From NCBI GenBank assembly GCA_027452005.1, contig DAIDHF010000008.1:18283-82282 (forward strand): a DNA stretch of 64,000 nt, given 5' to 3'. Origin of the DNA: Acidimicrobiales bacterium (lineage in GTDB: Bacteria > Actinomycetota > Acidimicrobiia > Acidimicrobiales > JAKAVM01). The stretch's first letter is position 1. The number at the start of each line of letters is the position of its first letter. The translations under genes were made by a program, and so were the position numbers. Shown here piece after piece: positions 1-7,880 of the stretch. Below the pieces are notes generated by a model, which worked only from the letters and a program-made list of their open reading frames with translations, did no database searches and had not been told where the DNA came from.

Positions 1-172
1 CGCCGGGAGTACGTTCTCGCCAGTTGTAGGTATGGCTGGTTTCGGAGGCGGTTCAGGGTACTGGCTAGCAACGCGCTCGGGGGCGATCTTTGGGTATGGC
101 CAGGCTAGTCCTGTTCAATCCAACATATTCCCCGCAGATAATATTGTCGGGATAGCTTCGACTGATTCCTGA
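1..172 (+). CDS. C-terminal end of a secreted GYW-repeat protein (5' truncated)
   Basis: The window opens inside a reading frame (codons starting at position 2) that is absent from the ORF track because it has no start in the window. It reads PVVGMAGFGGGSGYWLATRS and ends NIVGIASTDS followed by TGA. The GYWLATRSGAIFGYG stretch is a divergent copy of the GYW-x4-DGG-x-F-x-FGDA repeat found in five other proteins here. The tail ends on the same P/N-IVGIA type of motif as the C-termini of the giant proteins. It is therefore probably the last repeat of another secreted surface protein. The rest of the protein lies outside the window, so nothing can be said about its other domains. Confidence 0.75.
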   Translation, partial: AGSTFSPVVGMAGFGGGSGYWLATRSGAIFGYGQASPVQSNIFPADNIVGIASTDS

Positions 173-275
173 CAACAAGTTAGTATCGCCAAATGTCAGA
201 TTCTCTTGGCAAGCGTGCAATTACGTACTTTGGCTTAGACGACCGACTTGGTTGCTAAGCTGTTGTCCGGGTATC

Positions 276-289
276 TTGACCCACGTCAA
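276..289. promoter_or_regulatory. TTGAC-N4-GTCAA inverted repeat upstream of cobI
   Basis: The sequence TTGACCCACGTCAA is a perfect 5-bp inverted repeat with a 4-bp spacer, 32 bp before the ATG of the first cobalamin gene. The half-site and spacing resemble FNR/CRP-family sites (TTGAY-N4-RTCAA). This may be an operator for the cobalamin operon. I see no cobalamin riboswitch signature in the 150-bp leader. The only other structure is a GCTTAG/CTAAGC repeat at 233-260. Confidence 0.35.
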
Positions 290-321
290 ATAACCAGTAC
301 ATCTAGGAAGGCATCCTACAT

Positions 322-1044
322 ATGATTTATCACGACCCCGGTGAGTTGGTCGGGGTGGGGGTGGGCCCCGGGGTAGCCAACCTGGTAACTCTCGCCGCAA
401 TTGAAGCCCTTGAAACCTCCCAGATAGTTGTCGCCCCGTGTACGGATCTCGATACTCCCGGAAGGGCCGAGACCACGGTAAGGGGCCTCTTGCCCGATAT
501 CTCTATCGAGCGCTTGGCTATCCCAATGGGCTCTGATCCAACCGGTGCATATCAAAAGGGATGCCAGAAGATTTCGACCTGGCTAGATCTGGGTCACAAG
601 GTGTCTTTTATTACCCTGGGCGACCCGAACATCTACTCTACGTTTTCGTCCATCTCGACCCACCTCCTTGAGATCCGGCCGAACTCAAACATTACGACCG
701 TCCCGGGAATTATGGCCTTTCAGTATCTCGCTGCCAAGACGAACACGGTTCTCGTGGACGGCAATGAGCGTCTCAGCCTGGTAACTGCACTCGACCAGAT
801 CGACAACGTCCGTGACTGCCTAGAACGCGCTGACGACTGTGTGGTGGTCTATAAAGGTGGCAAGCACTTTGGAGAAATTACCAACGTCCTTGAAGAGGTA
901 GCTCCAAGGTCTTTAGTTGTGGTGGGCGAACTGCTCGGGTTGGAAGAGGAGTCTATTGAATCTAGCCTTCCCATCCAGCCACGCCCCTATAACTACCTCT
1001 CAACCATGATTATTAGCCACCCAACTAGGGCCAAAATCCTATGA
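322..1044 (+). CDS. cobI: precorrin-2 / cobalt-factor II C20-methyltransferase
   Basis: This SAM-dependent tetrapyrrole methylase adds the C20 methyl group in corrin-ring synthesis. It has the glycine-rich loop GVGVGPG at residues 11-17, the TLGDPNIYSTF motif near 98-108 and VPGIMAF near 127. Its 240 residues fit the family. The ATG start is supported by AGGAAGG at 305-311. It is the first gene of a tight operon, and its stop overlaps the next start in ATGA. Because the operon carries cbiD and cbiG, the substrate is probably the cobalt-containing form, in which case the name is cbiL. This substrate assignment is inferred from the neighbours, not from the protein itself. Confidence 0.9.
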   Translation: MIYHDPGELVGVGVGPGVANLVTLAAIEALETSQIVVAPCTDLDTPGRAETTVRGLLPDISIERLAIPMGSDPTGAYQKGCQKISTWLDLGHKVSFITLGDPNIYSTFSSISTHLLEIRPNSNITTVPGIMAFQYLAAKTNTVLVDGNERLSLVTALDQIDNVRDCLERADDCVVVYKGGKHFGEITNVLEEVAPRSLVVVGELLGLEEESIESSLPIQPRPYNYLSTMIISHPTRAKIL

Positions 1045-1877
1045 TATACTTCGTGGGAGCTGGTCCCGGGGCTAGTGACCTCTTGACCTTACGTGCCGCC
1101 GATATTCTAGGCCGAGCTGATCTCGTCATCTACGCCTCGTCGTTGGTTTCAAGGTCTGTAGTCGAGCTTGCCCCTGAGGGGGCCCAGATATATGACTCGG
1201 CCGCCATGACCTTAGAGGATGTTTTGGATATCTATGCCGGAAACCCAGACAAGACCATTGTAAGGCTCCATTCGGGAGACCCGTCGTTATATGGGGCCAT
1301 CTTTGAACAGATTGCCTGGTGCCAAGAGAACCAGGTTGGCTTTGAGGTGGTCCCCGGAGTTAGCTCCATATCGGCCTCTAGTGCCCTGTTGGGTTTAGAG
1401 CTTACTATCCCCAAACTCTCTCAGAGCGTTATTATAACCCGCCTGGCTAAGAGAACCAGTGAGTCCATGCCAGATACCGAGACCATCGAGAACTTTGCCC
1501 GTCTAGGTGCCACTATGGCCATCTTTCTGTCGGGGTCCCAGCCCAGGCAACTACAACAGGCCCTCCTGGGGCCGGGGAGCCTCTACACCCCTAAGACCCC
1601 GTGTGCTGTCGTAGTCCGAGCCAGCTGGCCCGATGAGAGATACTTGGTAACCACGGTCGGGGAGTTGGCCGAGACGATGGATGCCCTAGACGCCCGACTG
1701 ACCGCCCTGGTTATTGTTGGTCGGGTCGTCGAGCCAATTGCTGGCCTTTTTGGCCGAAGCCACCTTTACTCCCCGGAGTTCTCACACCGCTACCGAAAAC
1801 GGTCTCTAGCCGGTTCCACTCAAGGGCGACCGGGGGTTCGGTTCTTTAGAGACCGCGACGGAACTCGGGAACTCTAG
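1041..1877 (+). CDS. cobM: precorrin-4 / cobalt-precorrin-4 C11-methyltransferase
   Basis: This is a tetrapyrrole methylase of the CobM/CbiF type that methylates C11. Residues 4-10 give the FVGAGPG loop, and HSGDPSLYGAIFEQ near 77-90 is the characteristic substrate/SAM motif, followed by VVPGVSS. The 278-residue length is slightly above the usual 250 because of a basic C-terminal tail (RYRKRSLAG and onward). Its ATG overlaps the stop of cobI by 4 bases, so the two are probably translationally coupled. An 80-base gap separates it from cbiD. Confidence 0.9.
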   Translation: MIYFVGAGPGASDLLTLRAADILGRADLVIYASSLVSRSVVELAPEGAQIYDSAAMTLEDVLDIYAGNPDKTIVRLHSGDPSLYGAIFEQIAWCQENQVGFEVVPGVSSISASSALLGLELTIPKLSQSVIITRLAKRTSESMPDTETIENFARLGATMAIFLSGSQPRQLQQALLGPGSLYTPKTPCAVVVRASWPDERYLVTTVGELAETMDALDARLTALVIVGRVVEPIAGLFGRSHLYSPEFSHRYRKRSLAGSTQGRPGVRFFRDRDGTREL

Positions 1878-1957
1878 GTCCTATATGACATCTCCCGGAC
1901 AGGGTAAAGCTCTCGAAAGCGCGAGCGTGCCCAGTTGGACCCAACTATGCGATCATC

Positions 1958-3136
1958 GTGACGGGTAACCTCAAGCGCACAGTCGAACCCGACCTGGCCC
2001 CGGAGGTGGCCAAGCAAAGTAAGTCCCTGCGTCCGGGTTGGACAACCGGGTCTTGTGCCACAGCCGCAGCCAAGGCGGCCACAATTGGACTTGTAACCGG
2101 GAAAGTCCCCGAGTCTGTCACCATAACGCTTCCCAAGGGACAGGTCGTGGCTTTTACCGTCGAGCCCCAACAACAAGATCCAGCTAGCTCTGAGGCGTCT
2201 TTTTTTGAGGGCAGACCTATAGCAAGCGCAGTTGTGGTCAAAGACGCCGGGGATGACCCAGATTGCACCCACGGGGCACGAATACGGGCTCGAGTTTGCC
2301 CCTACGAGGGCCCCTTCCCGGACGCTTCAATAGAGCTAGACCCTGCCTTGTATGTAGGGGTCGCCGAGGGGATCGGGACCGTAACCAAGCCCGGTCTGGG
2401 TCTTGAGGTTGGCAAACCCGCTATAAACCCGGTTCCACGCCAAATGATTGCCCGAGAGGTGAGAGAGGTCTCTACGGATCGTCTCTACATTGAACTTTCA
2501 GTCCCTGGGGGACTTGAGATGGCCCGCCAGACAACCAATGACCGCCTAGGAATAGAGGGGGGTATCTCGATCCTTGGAACTACCGGAATTGTGAAGCCGT
2601 TTTCAACTGCCGCCTATAGAGCCTCAGTGGTTCAACAGATCCAGGTAGCTGCCCGCCAAGGTGAAACCCAAATAGTCCTGTCTACTGGATACCGTAGCGA
2701 GACCTGTGCCATGGCCGCATGGCCCAATCTCGACAAGGTCTGCTTTGTGGAGGTCGGTGACTTTATCGGGATCGCCCTGCGCAAGGCGGTAGCTGAACAG
2801 GTTTCAACTCTTTATCTATATGCCATGGCTGGCAAGATCACCAAGATCGCGGGGGGGATCATGATGACCCACTACCACCGCTCCAATGTCGATACCGACC
2901 TACTTGCTCGGGTTGCCCGAGAGTCAGGTGCTGATCCCAGGGTCGTTGAGGCGGCTACTTCCACCAACACGGCCAGACACTTCTTTGAGACGTGCCTGGA
3001 AATAGGTGAGCTTGAACCCTTGACCAGGTTGTGTGAGATGGCCCGGGAGTCTTGCAGTGCTCACGCCTCCTACAAGGCCGAGATCTCCGTGTTTCTGGTC
3101 GATTATGAAGGGACAAGAGTAATTGCAAAGAGCTAA
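1958..3136 (+). CDS. cbiD: cobalt-precorrin-5B (C1)-methyltransferase CbiD
   Basis: CbiD transfers the C1 methyl group in the anaerobic cobalamin route and is not a member of the common tetrapyrrole-methylase fold. The signature PGWTTGSCATAAAKAA lies at residues 26-41, and KITKIAGGIMMTHYHRS lies in the C-terminal half; both are typical of the family. Its 392 residues are normal. The start is GTG at 1958. The nearest upstream ATG, at 1947, is in another frame. CbiD together with CbiG, with no CobG or CobF in view, indicates the early-cobalt, oxygen-independent route. Confidence 0.92.
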   Translation: MTGNLKRTVEPDLAPEVAKQSKSLRPGWTTGSCATAAAKAATIGLVTGKVPESVTITLPKGQVVAFTVEPQQQDPASSEASFFEGRPIASAVVVKDAGDDPDCTHGARIRARVCPYEGPFPDASIELDPALYVGVAEGIGTVTKPGLGLEVGKPAINPVPRQMIAREVREVSTDRLYIELSVPGGLEMARQTTNDRLGIEGGISILGTTGIVKPFSTAAYRASVVQQIQVAARQGETQIVLSTGYRSETCAMAAWPNLDKVCFVEVGDFIGIALRKAVAEQVSTLYLYAMAGKITKIAGGIMMTHYHRSNVDTDLLARVARESGADPRVVEAATSTNTARHFFETCLEIGELEPLTRLCEMARESCSAHASYKAEISVFLVDYEGTRVIAKS

Positions 3137-3188
3137 TCCACCCCACGGACTTCGTTTTGGGTTGGCTGTCACGTAAGCTTGGGGACCC

Positions 3189-4445
3189 GTGAGTACTAGT
3201 CGTAAGTCAAGGTTCCAAATCTCGGTCTGCGGACTCTCTATGGCGTGCCCGGAAAACCCCCGAGACCAATTTCCGGCCGGGGGCCTTAGGGACATAGCCG
3301 AGGCCGACCTTGTAGTTGCGTCCCGCCAAAACGCCAATAAGGTTGAGTCACTCCTAAATAACCGGTGTCGGGTTTTTATTATCGGAACATCAGGGTCCTC
3401 CATAGATGAGGCCATCGACCAGATCAGACAAGATCCCGGCAAGGTTGTATTTCTGGCATCTGGGGACCCGGGATTTTTTGGGATAACTAGGCGTCTTTCC
3501 AGTGAGTTTGGACCCGAGTCTCTAACTGTTCGACCTAGTGCGTCGAGTATCTCCAGTGCCTTTGCCCATCTGGGTCTGGCCTGGGACGATGCCCAGGTGG
3601 TCTCAGCCCACGGGCGACCCCACCATTACCTAGCCGCGATAATTGCCCGCTACCCCAAGTGTGCCCTGCTATCGGACCCGGCTCTAAGCTTTGACGTCCT
3701 AGTTGACCAACTCGGAGATCTCAACCGCCACGTAGTCCTCTTTGAACGTCTTGGAGGCCCCGATCAGAAGATAACCCACATGGACCTAAAGGGGCTGGGT
3801 TCCCACCAAGAGCGCCTTGAGCCGTGCCTCGTTATATTTCTTCCGACCAGCTCTCGTGACTCACGCCCCTCACTTGTGTGGCCTCCTCCCCCGGGCCAGC
3901 TTGCCTGGGGGATCTCCGAGGATAAGTTTTCCAAGACTGCCAACCAGATCACCAAGCCCGAGGTCCGGGCAGTAGTCCTATCCAAGCTGTCGCTTAGTCC
4001 CACTGGACACCTGTGGGATCTCGGGGCCGGGAGCGGGAGTGTTGGGATTGAAGCCGCCCTCTTGTGCCCACAGCTCACGGTTACCTGTGTGGAGCGCGAC
4101 CCGGACAAGTGTAAAAACATTCAAGAAAACGCCCATTCATTTGGGGTGAACCTGACGGTCGAGTGCAAAGAGATCTCAGAGGCAATCTCCACCCTCCAAG
4201 ATCCCCAGAGTGTCTTTGTCGGTGGGGGTGGTATAGATGCACTCGACATGGTCCTGTCACGGTTCGCAAGCAACATGCCCACTATTGTGGCCACGTTCAG
4301 TGCCATAGATAGGGCCTTGTCAGGATATGACCGGCTGGGACACGTGTGTGAGGTATCCACATCACAGGCCCGGAGACTTCCAGACGGAGGAGTTCGTCTA
4401 GTCCCGAATAATCCTGTCTTCGTAGCCTGGAATCGAGAGTACTAG
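3189..4445 (+). CDS. cobL: precorrin-6Y C5,15-methyltransferase (CbiE-CbiT fusion)
   Basis: This two-domain enzyme methylates C5 and C15 and decarboxylates the C12 acetate. The N-terminal CbiE-like methylase spans about residues 10-215 and contains ASGDPGFFG at 90-98. The C-terminal CbiT-like Rossmann methyltransferase starts near 245 and contains WDLGAGSGSVGIEAA at 276-290. The GTG start at 3189 gives 418 residues, normal for CobL. One oddity is that the glycine-rich loop expected near residue 14 is replaced by CGLSMACPENP. The gene lies 52 bases after cbiD, and cbiG-cbiH follows after 2 bases. Confidence 0.88.
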   Translation: MSTSRKSRFQISVCGLSMACPENPRDQFPAGGLRDIAEADLVVASRQNANKVESLLNNRCRVFIIGTSGSSIDEAIDQIRQDPGKVVFLASGDPGFFGITRRLSSEFGPESLTVRPSASSISSAFAHLGLAWDDAQVVSAHGRPHHYLAAIIARYPKCALLSDPALSFDVLVDQLGDLNRHVVLFERLGGPDQKITHMDLKGLGSHQERLEPCLVIFLPTSSRDSRPSLVWPPPPGQLAWGISEDKFSKTANQITKPEVRAVVLSKLSLSPTGHLWDLGAGSGSVGIEAALLCPQLTVTCVERDPDKCKNIQENAHSFGVNLTVECKEISEAISTLQDPQSVFVGGGGIDALDMVLSRFASNMPTIVATFSAIDRALSGYDRLGHVCEVSTSQARRLPDGGVRLVPNNPVFVAWNREY

Positions 4446-4447
4446 AG

Positions 4448-6325
4448 GTGGGCAGGCTATTAGATCACAACGTTTATCGTATTGAGACCTTTACGCTAAC
4501 AGACCAAGGCCGCAAGCTAGCCGCAAGACTTCCCTGGAAATCTAGTCACGGCAATCTCAAAGAGGTCATCTCCAAATCCTGGGCCAACTTAGACGGGCTA
4601 GTAGTCTTTGCCTCCATAGGAGCCACGGTTAGAATCATCAGCCCGTTGCTCCAAGACAAAGAGAGTGACCCTTGTGTGGTATGCGTAGACGAGGCCTCTC
4701 GCTTTGCCGTGGTCGTACTCGGAGGTCACGCGAACCGGTTATCTGGCAATGCTCTGGCACACGAGGTCGCAGGTTATCTTGAACTAACCCCAATTACCAC
4801 GACCGCGAGTGAACTGGTCAATAGTCATCCAGGACAGTCCTCCCAAGATTTTCATCTGCTCAGGGTACACTCTGGAAGAAACCTTGCCCGGCTCAAACGG
4901 ACCATAATTGATGGTCTTATTGTAAGTGTTGATAACCATATCGACTGGGAGTTCCCTGAGAGTCCACATGAAATAGCTAGACGAGTACTTCTAGACGTGG
5001 ACTTTCAAGTTGAACCTCCAGCCCTGGTTGAACACCAAGTTGAAAAACATGAACTGGCTAACTCATTTAGAGAATGCGTAGTTCACGTAACCGACCACCA
5101 CATCGACGAGAGCGTCGTGGTAAATCCCCCATCTCTGATCTTGGGGGTTGGTTGCTCAAGTGACTGTCCCGAAGACGAGATAGTCGATCTAGTTGACAAG
5201 ACCTTCGAGAAGCTCGGCCTGGCAAAGTCTTCAATCTGCGAGGTTGCCACAATTGATTCACGAGCAGACCATCGGGCGGTTACCAGATTCGGGGTTCCGA
5301 TAAGGTCCTTTAGAGGGGCCGAACTCGACATGGTTACAGTCCCGAATCCCTCTAGTGTTGTAGAGGGATATGTGGGTACCAAATCCGTAGCTGAGGCGGC
5401 TGCCCTAATGTGTCTGGCAGGCACCGCGCGAAGGGTCCAAGAGCCTATTGATAGCAACCAAAGCGTTGGTTCAGGACTATTAGTAGAAAAGCAAAAGGGC
5501 CCCCACTGCACGTTCTGTGTGGCTCGCCGGACAAGGCCCCAGGGAGTCTTGCACCTGGTTGGACTCGGGCCTGGGAGGTCAGCCTTTAGAACGGTCCAGT
5601 GTGTTACGACTATCCAAAATAGCGACGTCATAGTTGGATATGGCCCCTACGTTGACCAGTGCCAGGATCTTATTACTCTGAGCCAGGTAACCTTCAGATT
5701 ACCAATTGGGGCCGAGTATGAACGCGCTAGGCTGGCCCTAGAGCTGGCCCAGGCCGGATACTCGGTAAGTCTGGTATGCTCAGGCGACCCTGGAGTGTTT
5801 GCAATGGCCCCAATGGCCTTAGAGCTACTTGAACAAGATTTGGCATTTGAACGTCGAAACTTTGACGTAGAACTGGTTCCTGGAGTAACTGCTGCCAACG
5901 CCGTGTCTGGTCTCCTTGGAGCCCCTCTAGGACACGATCACGCTATTATCAGCCTCTCGGACTTGACTACTGACTGGGACACAATCTGTAACCGGATTGA
6001 GGCAGTAGCCAGTACTGACATGGTAATAGCCCTCTATAATCCTCGCTCTGAGACGCGTACCTGGCAACTGCCTAAAGCCCTAGATATTATTTCGCGCTAC
6101 CGGGCACCATCTACCCCGATCGGGATTGTTACCAACGCCATGAGAGATGGACAGATCGTTCTCGTAACAACCCTGGCCGAAATTGACGTGGAATGCGTGA
6201 CGATGAATACGTGCCTAATAGTTGGGAACTCGACTACCCGGACTTTTTCAGATTTTGTCTTCACCCCACGGGGTCGTTCGATTCGCACCACCTCTAGATA
6301 CCAGGGCGGTCAGGATAACCCGTGA
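4448..6325 (+). CDS. CbiG - precorrin-3B C17-methyltransferase (CobJ/CbiH) fusion
   Basis: The N-terminal roughly 340 residues are CbiG, the hydrolase that opens the delta-lactone of cobalt-precorrin-5A. They include the GGHANRLSGNALA core and the C-terminal GVGCSSDCPEDEI segment. From about residue 365 a CobJ/CbiH C17-methyltransferase follows, with LVGLGPGRSA near 370 and CSGDPGVFAMA near 443. The linker holds a CxxC motif (HCTFCVARR) near 350. The two domains act at consecutive ring-contraction steps, so the fusion is functionally sensible. The GTG start lies 2 bases after cobL. The stop overlaps the GTG of the ferredoxin gene. Some bacterial CbiH proteins carry their own Fe-S extension; here the Fe-S protein is a separate next gene. 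Confidence 0.88.
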   Translation: MGRLLDHNVYRIETFTLTDQGRKLAARLPWKSSHGNLKEVISKSWANLDGLVVFASIGATVRIISPLLQDKESDPCVVCVDEASRFAVVVLGGHANRLSGNALAHEVAGYLELTPITTTASELVNSHPGQSSQDFHLLRVHSGRNLARLKRTIIDGLIVSVDNHIDWEFPESPHEIARRVLLDVDFQVEPPALVEHQVEKHELANSFRECVVHVTDHHIDESVVVNPPSLILGVGCSSDCPEDEIVDLVDKTFEKLGLAKSSICEVATIDSRADHRAVTRFGVPIRSFRGAELDMVTVPNPSSVVEGYVGTKSVAEAAALMCLAGTARRVQEPIDSNQSVGSGLLVEKQKGPHCTFCVARRTRPQGVLHLVGLGPGRSAFRTVQCVTTIQNSDVIVGYGPYVDQCQDLITLSQVTFRLPIGAEYERARLALELAQAGYSVSLVCSGDPGVFAMAPMALELLEQDLAFERRNFDVELVPGVTAANAVSGLLGAPLGHDHAIISLSDLTTDWDTICNRIEAVASTDMVIALYNPRSETRTWQLPKALDIISRYRAPSTPIGIVTNAMRDGQIVLVTTLAEIDVECVTMNTCLIVGNSTTRTFSDFVFTPRGRSIRTTSRYQGGQDNP

Positions 6326-6555
6326 CATCTATGACAAACACCGGTTACGCTCGACACTTTGATGAAACCCAATCGATTGAGGTATCCCAGGCCTGCACGG
6401 GGTGCGGGGCTTGTCTGATAACCTGTCCTGTCTCATGTTTGAAATCGAGCTCAAATGGTATTGTGTTTATTGGTAACGGGTGTACGTTTTGCCTTGACTG
6501 CCTAGAAGTTTGCCCGGTCGGGGCCGTGAAATTGATTAGACGGGTTGACAATTGA
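6322..6555 (+). CDS. 2[4Fe-4S] ferredoxin in the cobalamin operon
   Basis: This is a small iron-sulfur protein of 77 residues. Two cysteine clusters are visible: CTGCGACLITCP (Cys 25, 28, 31, 35) and CTFCLDCLEVCP (Cys 54, 57, 60, 64), each of the CxxCxxCxxxCP type that binds a [4Fe-4S] cluster. The GTG start at 6322 overlaps the preceding stop (GTGA); an ATG at 6331 is an alternative. Its position between cbiG-cbiH and cbiC suggests it serves corrin synthesis, possibly as redox or structural partner of CbiH or of a later reductase. That role is inferred from location only. Confidence 0.85.
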   Translation: MTSMTNTGYARHFDETQSIEVSQACTGCGACLITCPVSCLKSSSNGIVFIGNGCTFCLDCLEVCPVGAVKLIRRVDN

Positions 6556-7270
6556 TCTTGAGATCCGAGCAACTAAACAATGCGATAACAAAATTGGCCT
6601 TATGACGGGGTCCTTACACAGTGGAGAATCAACCCACCCCATAGAGGTCGAAAGCTACAAAATACTCAGGGAGCGCTTCGATCTCTCGGACGTAGATCTT
6701 ACAAGCATTGGAGTTGTAGAGCGGATAATTCATGCAACTGCTGATGAGCAACTTGCTAGGTCTGTTACGATTTCTCCGGAGTTCTTCTCAAAGTGCGAAG
6801 AGGCCTTCAAGGACAATCTGCCCGTTATATGTGACGTCAAGATGGTCCAGGCCGGTTTGGGCTACGACAATGTCCTTTGCGGTCTCGATGAGGCCAGGTC
6901 CAGGCCTGAAAGACCCGAGCATTACACCTTGACCGAATACGGACTGGAGTTGGCAGCATCGAGGTTTCCGCGCGGGTTTATTGCCGTGATTGGGTGTGCC
7001 CCGAGTGCTCTTGACAGACTCCTCGATCTTTGCGAGGAGGGTCCAATTACACCGATCGCAGTAATAGCCATGCCGGTAGGATTTGTGGGCGCCCTATCCT
7101 CCAAGGAGCGTCTGGCAAACTCTACGCTCCCGTATATTACAAACTCAACCGAGCGGGGCGGATCGGCTGCCACGTGTGCCGCTTTCAACGCTGTCGTGCG
7201 CCAGTACTATGCGAACAATAGAGTGAGACCAGATCAGTCGGTTTCTCTAGTTAGAGATGCGCTAAGCTAA
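6545..7270 (+). CDS. cobH: precorrin-8X / cobalt-precorrin-8 methylmutase
   Basis: This enzyme moves the C11 methyl group to C12 to give hydrogenobyrinate or its cobalt form. Family motifs are HPIEVESYKI near residue 32, the AVIAMPVGFVGA segment and the STERGGSAATCAAFNA C-terminus. The track start is TTG at 6545, overlapping the ferredoxin stop. An ATG at 6602 would give 222 residues, closer to the usual family length. Neither start has a clear Shine-Dalgarno sequence. It is the last cobalamin gene before a foreign-looking segment that begins 5 bases later, so the operon may have been cut short here. CobK/CbiJ, CbiA and the chelatase are not in the window. Confidence 0.88.
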   Translation: MTIDLEIRATKQCDNKIGLMTGSLHSGESTHPIEVESYKILRERFDLSDVDLTSIGVVERIIHATADEQLARSVTISPEFFSKCEEAFKDNLPVICDVKMVQAGLGYDNVLCGLDEARSRPERPEHYTLTEYGLELAASRFPRGFIAVIGCAPSALDRLLDLCEEGPITPIAVIAMPVGFVGALSSKERLANSTLPYITNSTERGGSAATCAAFNAVVRQYYANNRVRPDQSVSLVRDALS

Positions 7271-7275
7271 TCAAC

Positions 7276-7518
7276 ATGGACACGTACTTTTCGCGAGTGT
7301 TCGGTCGGATGATCGGACGATCAGTGTCCACACTCCAAAGTTGGGATCGCGAGGGTGTGCACTGCCCGGACCGCTCTCCCACCGACCGCCGCTATGGGAT
7401 CTGTGAAAGACATGGTTGGTCGGACGACGCACTGGGGTTTAATGCGCTCGTCACCTCGTGGCCTGAGATCACTCGTCGGGCCGCGTCGCCAGCATCGTTC
7501 GAGCCGGAGTTCGCCTGA
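7276..7518 (+). pseudogene. fragment of an IS607-type serine recombinase (N-terminal MerR-like HTH)
   Basis: This short frame encodes IGRSVSTLQSWDREG followed by RSPTDRRYG. It matches the form of the N-terminal helix-turn-helix of IS607-family serine recombinases (GVSxxTLQRWDREG...RTPTxRRYY). After RRY the resemblance ends, and no resolvase catalytic domain (Y/S-R motifs) follows, so this is probably a truncated remnant. It starts 5 bases after cobH and its stop overlaps the ATG of the MNT gene (TGATG). The call rests on motif resemblance alone; a free-standing small DNA-binding protein is possible. Confidence 0.5.
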
Positions 7519-7880
7519 TGAGTTCAGTCGCCTATGAGGTGCGAGGCGGCAAGGCCGTCTACGACGGCCGGACGCTAGCCGAGTGGGTGCCCGACGTGGT
7601 CAGCCGGCTAGTCGAGCGGTTCGGTCCTGTGCGGGTCGTCCTCTTTGGTTCGGTCGCCCGGGGAGACGACGGGCGCGAGTCGGACATCGACCTGCTCGTG
7701 GTCTTGGCGAAGCTCGAAGGTCGTCACCACGATGCTGCGGTCGCCATGCTCCGGTCGCTGCGCGATCTGCCGGTCCCGGTCGACCTTGTGGTCACCGATG
7801 CCGCCGAGCTGGACGGGCGCTCACGGGCGCCCGGTGTCGTGCGGGTGGCGCTTCGTGAAGGGGTCGCCCTCCATGGCTGA
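7518..7880 (+). CDS. MNT-type nucleotidyltransferase, antitoxin-like
   Basis: This is a minimal nucleotidyltransferase of 120 residues. The active-site pattern is intact: LFGSVARGDDGRESDIDLLV supplies the GS motif and the DxD pair, and PVDLVVT supplies the third acidic residue. Minimal nucleotidyltransferases of this kind pair with HEPN proteins. In characterised pairs the MNT can act as an antitoxin by AMPylating or otherwise neutralising the HEPN partner. The next gene overlaps by 8 bases and is such a HEPN protein. The DNA here is visibly GC-richer than the flanking operons, consistent with recent acquisition. Confidence 0.85.
   Translation: MSSVAYEVRGGKAVYDGRTLAEWVPDVVSRLVERFGPVRVVLFGSVARGDDGRESDIDLLVVLAKLEGRHHDAAVAMLRSLRDLPVPVDLVVTDAAELDGRSRAPGVVRVALREGVALHG

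Noticed and set aside
173-321. Cobalamin riboswitch ahead of cobI
   Set aside because: The leader is short and I could not find the conserved B12-box or the multi-helix core. Only small inverted repeats are present.
1874-2272. Minus-strand ORFs 1874-2272 and 1945-2268 opposite cbiD
   Set aside because: They overlap a clear cbiD gene, are not similar to any family I know and have no spacing that fits a minus-strand operon.
7645-7872. First 76 codons of the track ORF 7645-8292
   Set aside because: They are an out-of-frame shadow of the MNT gene; the real HEPN start is ATG 7873.
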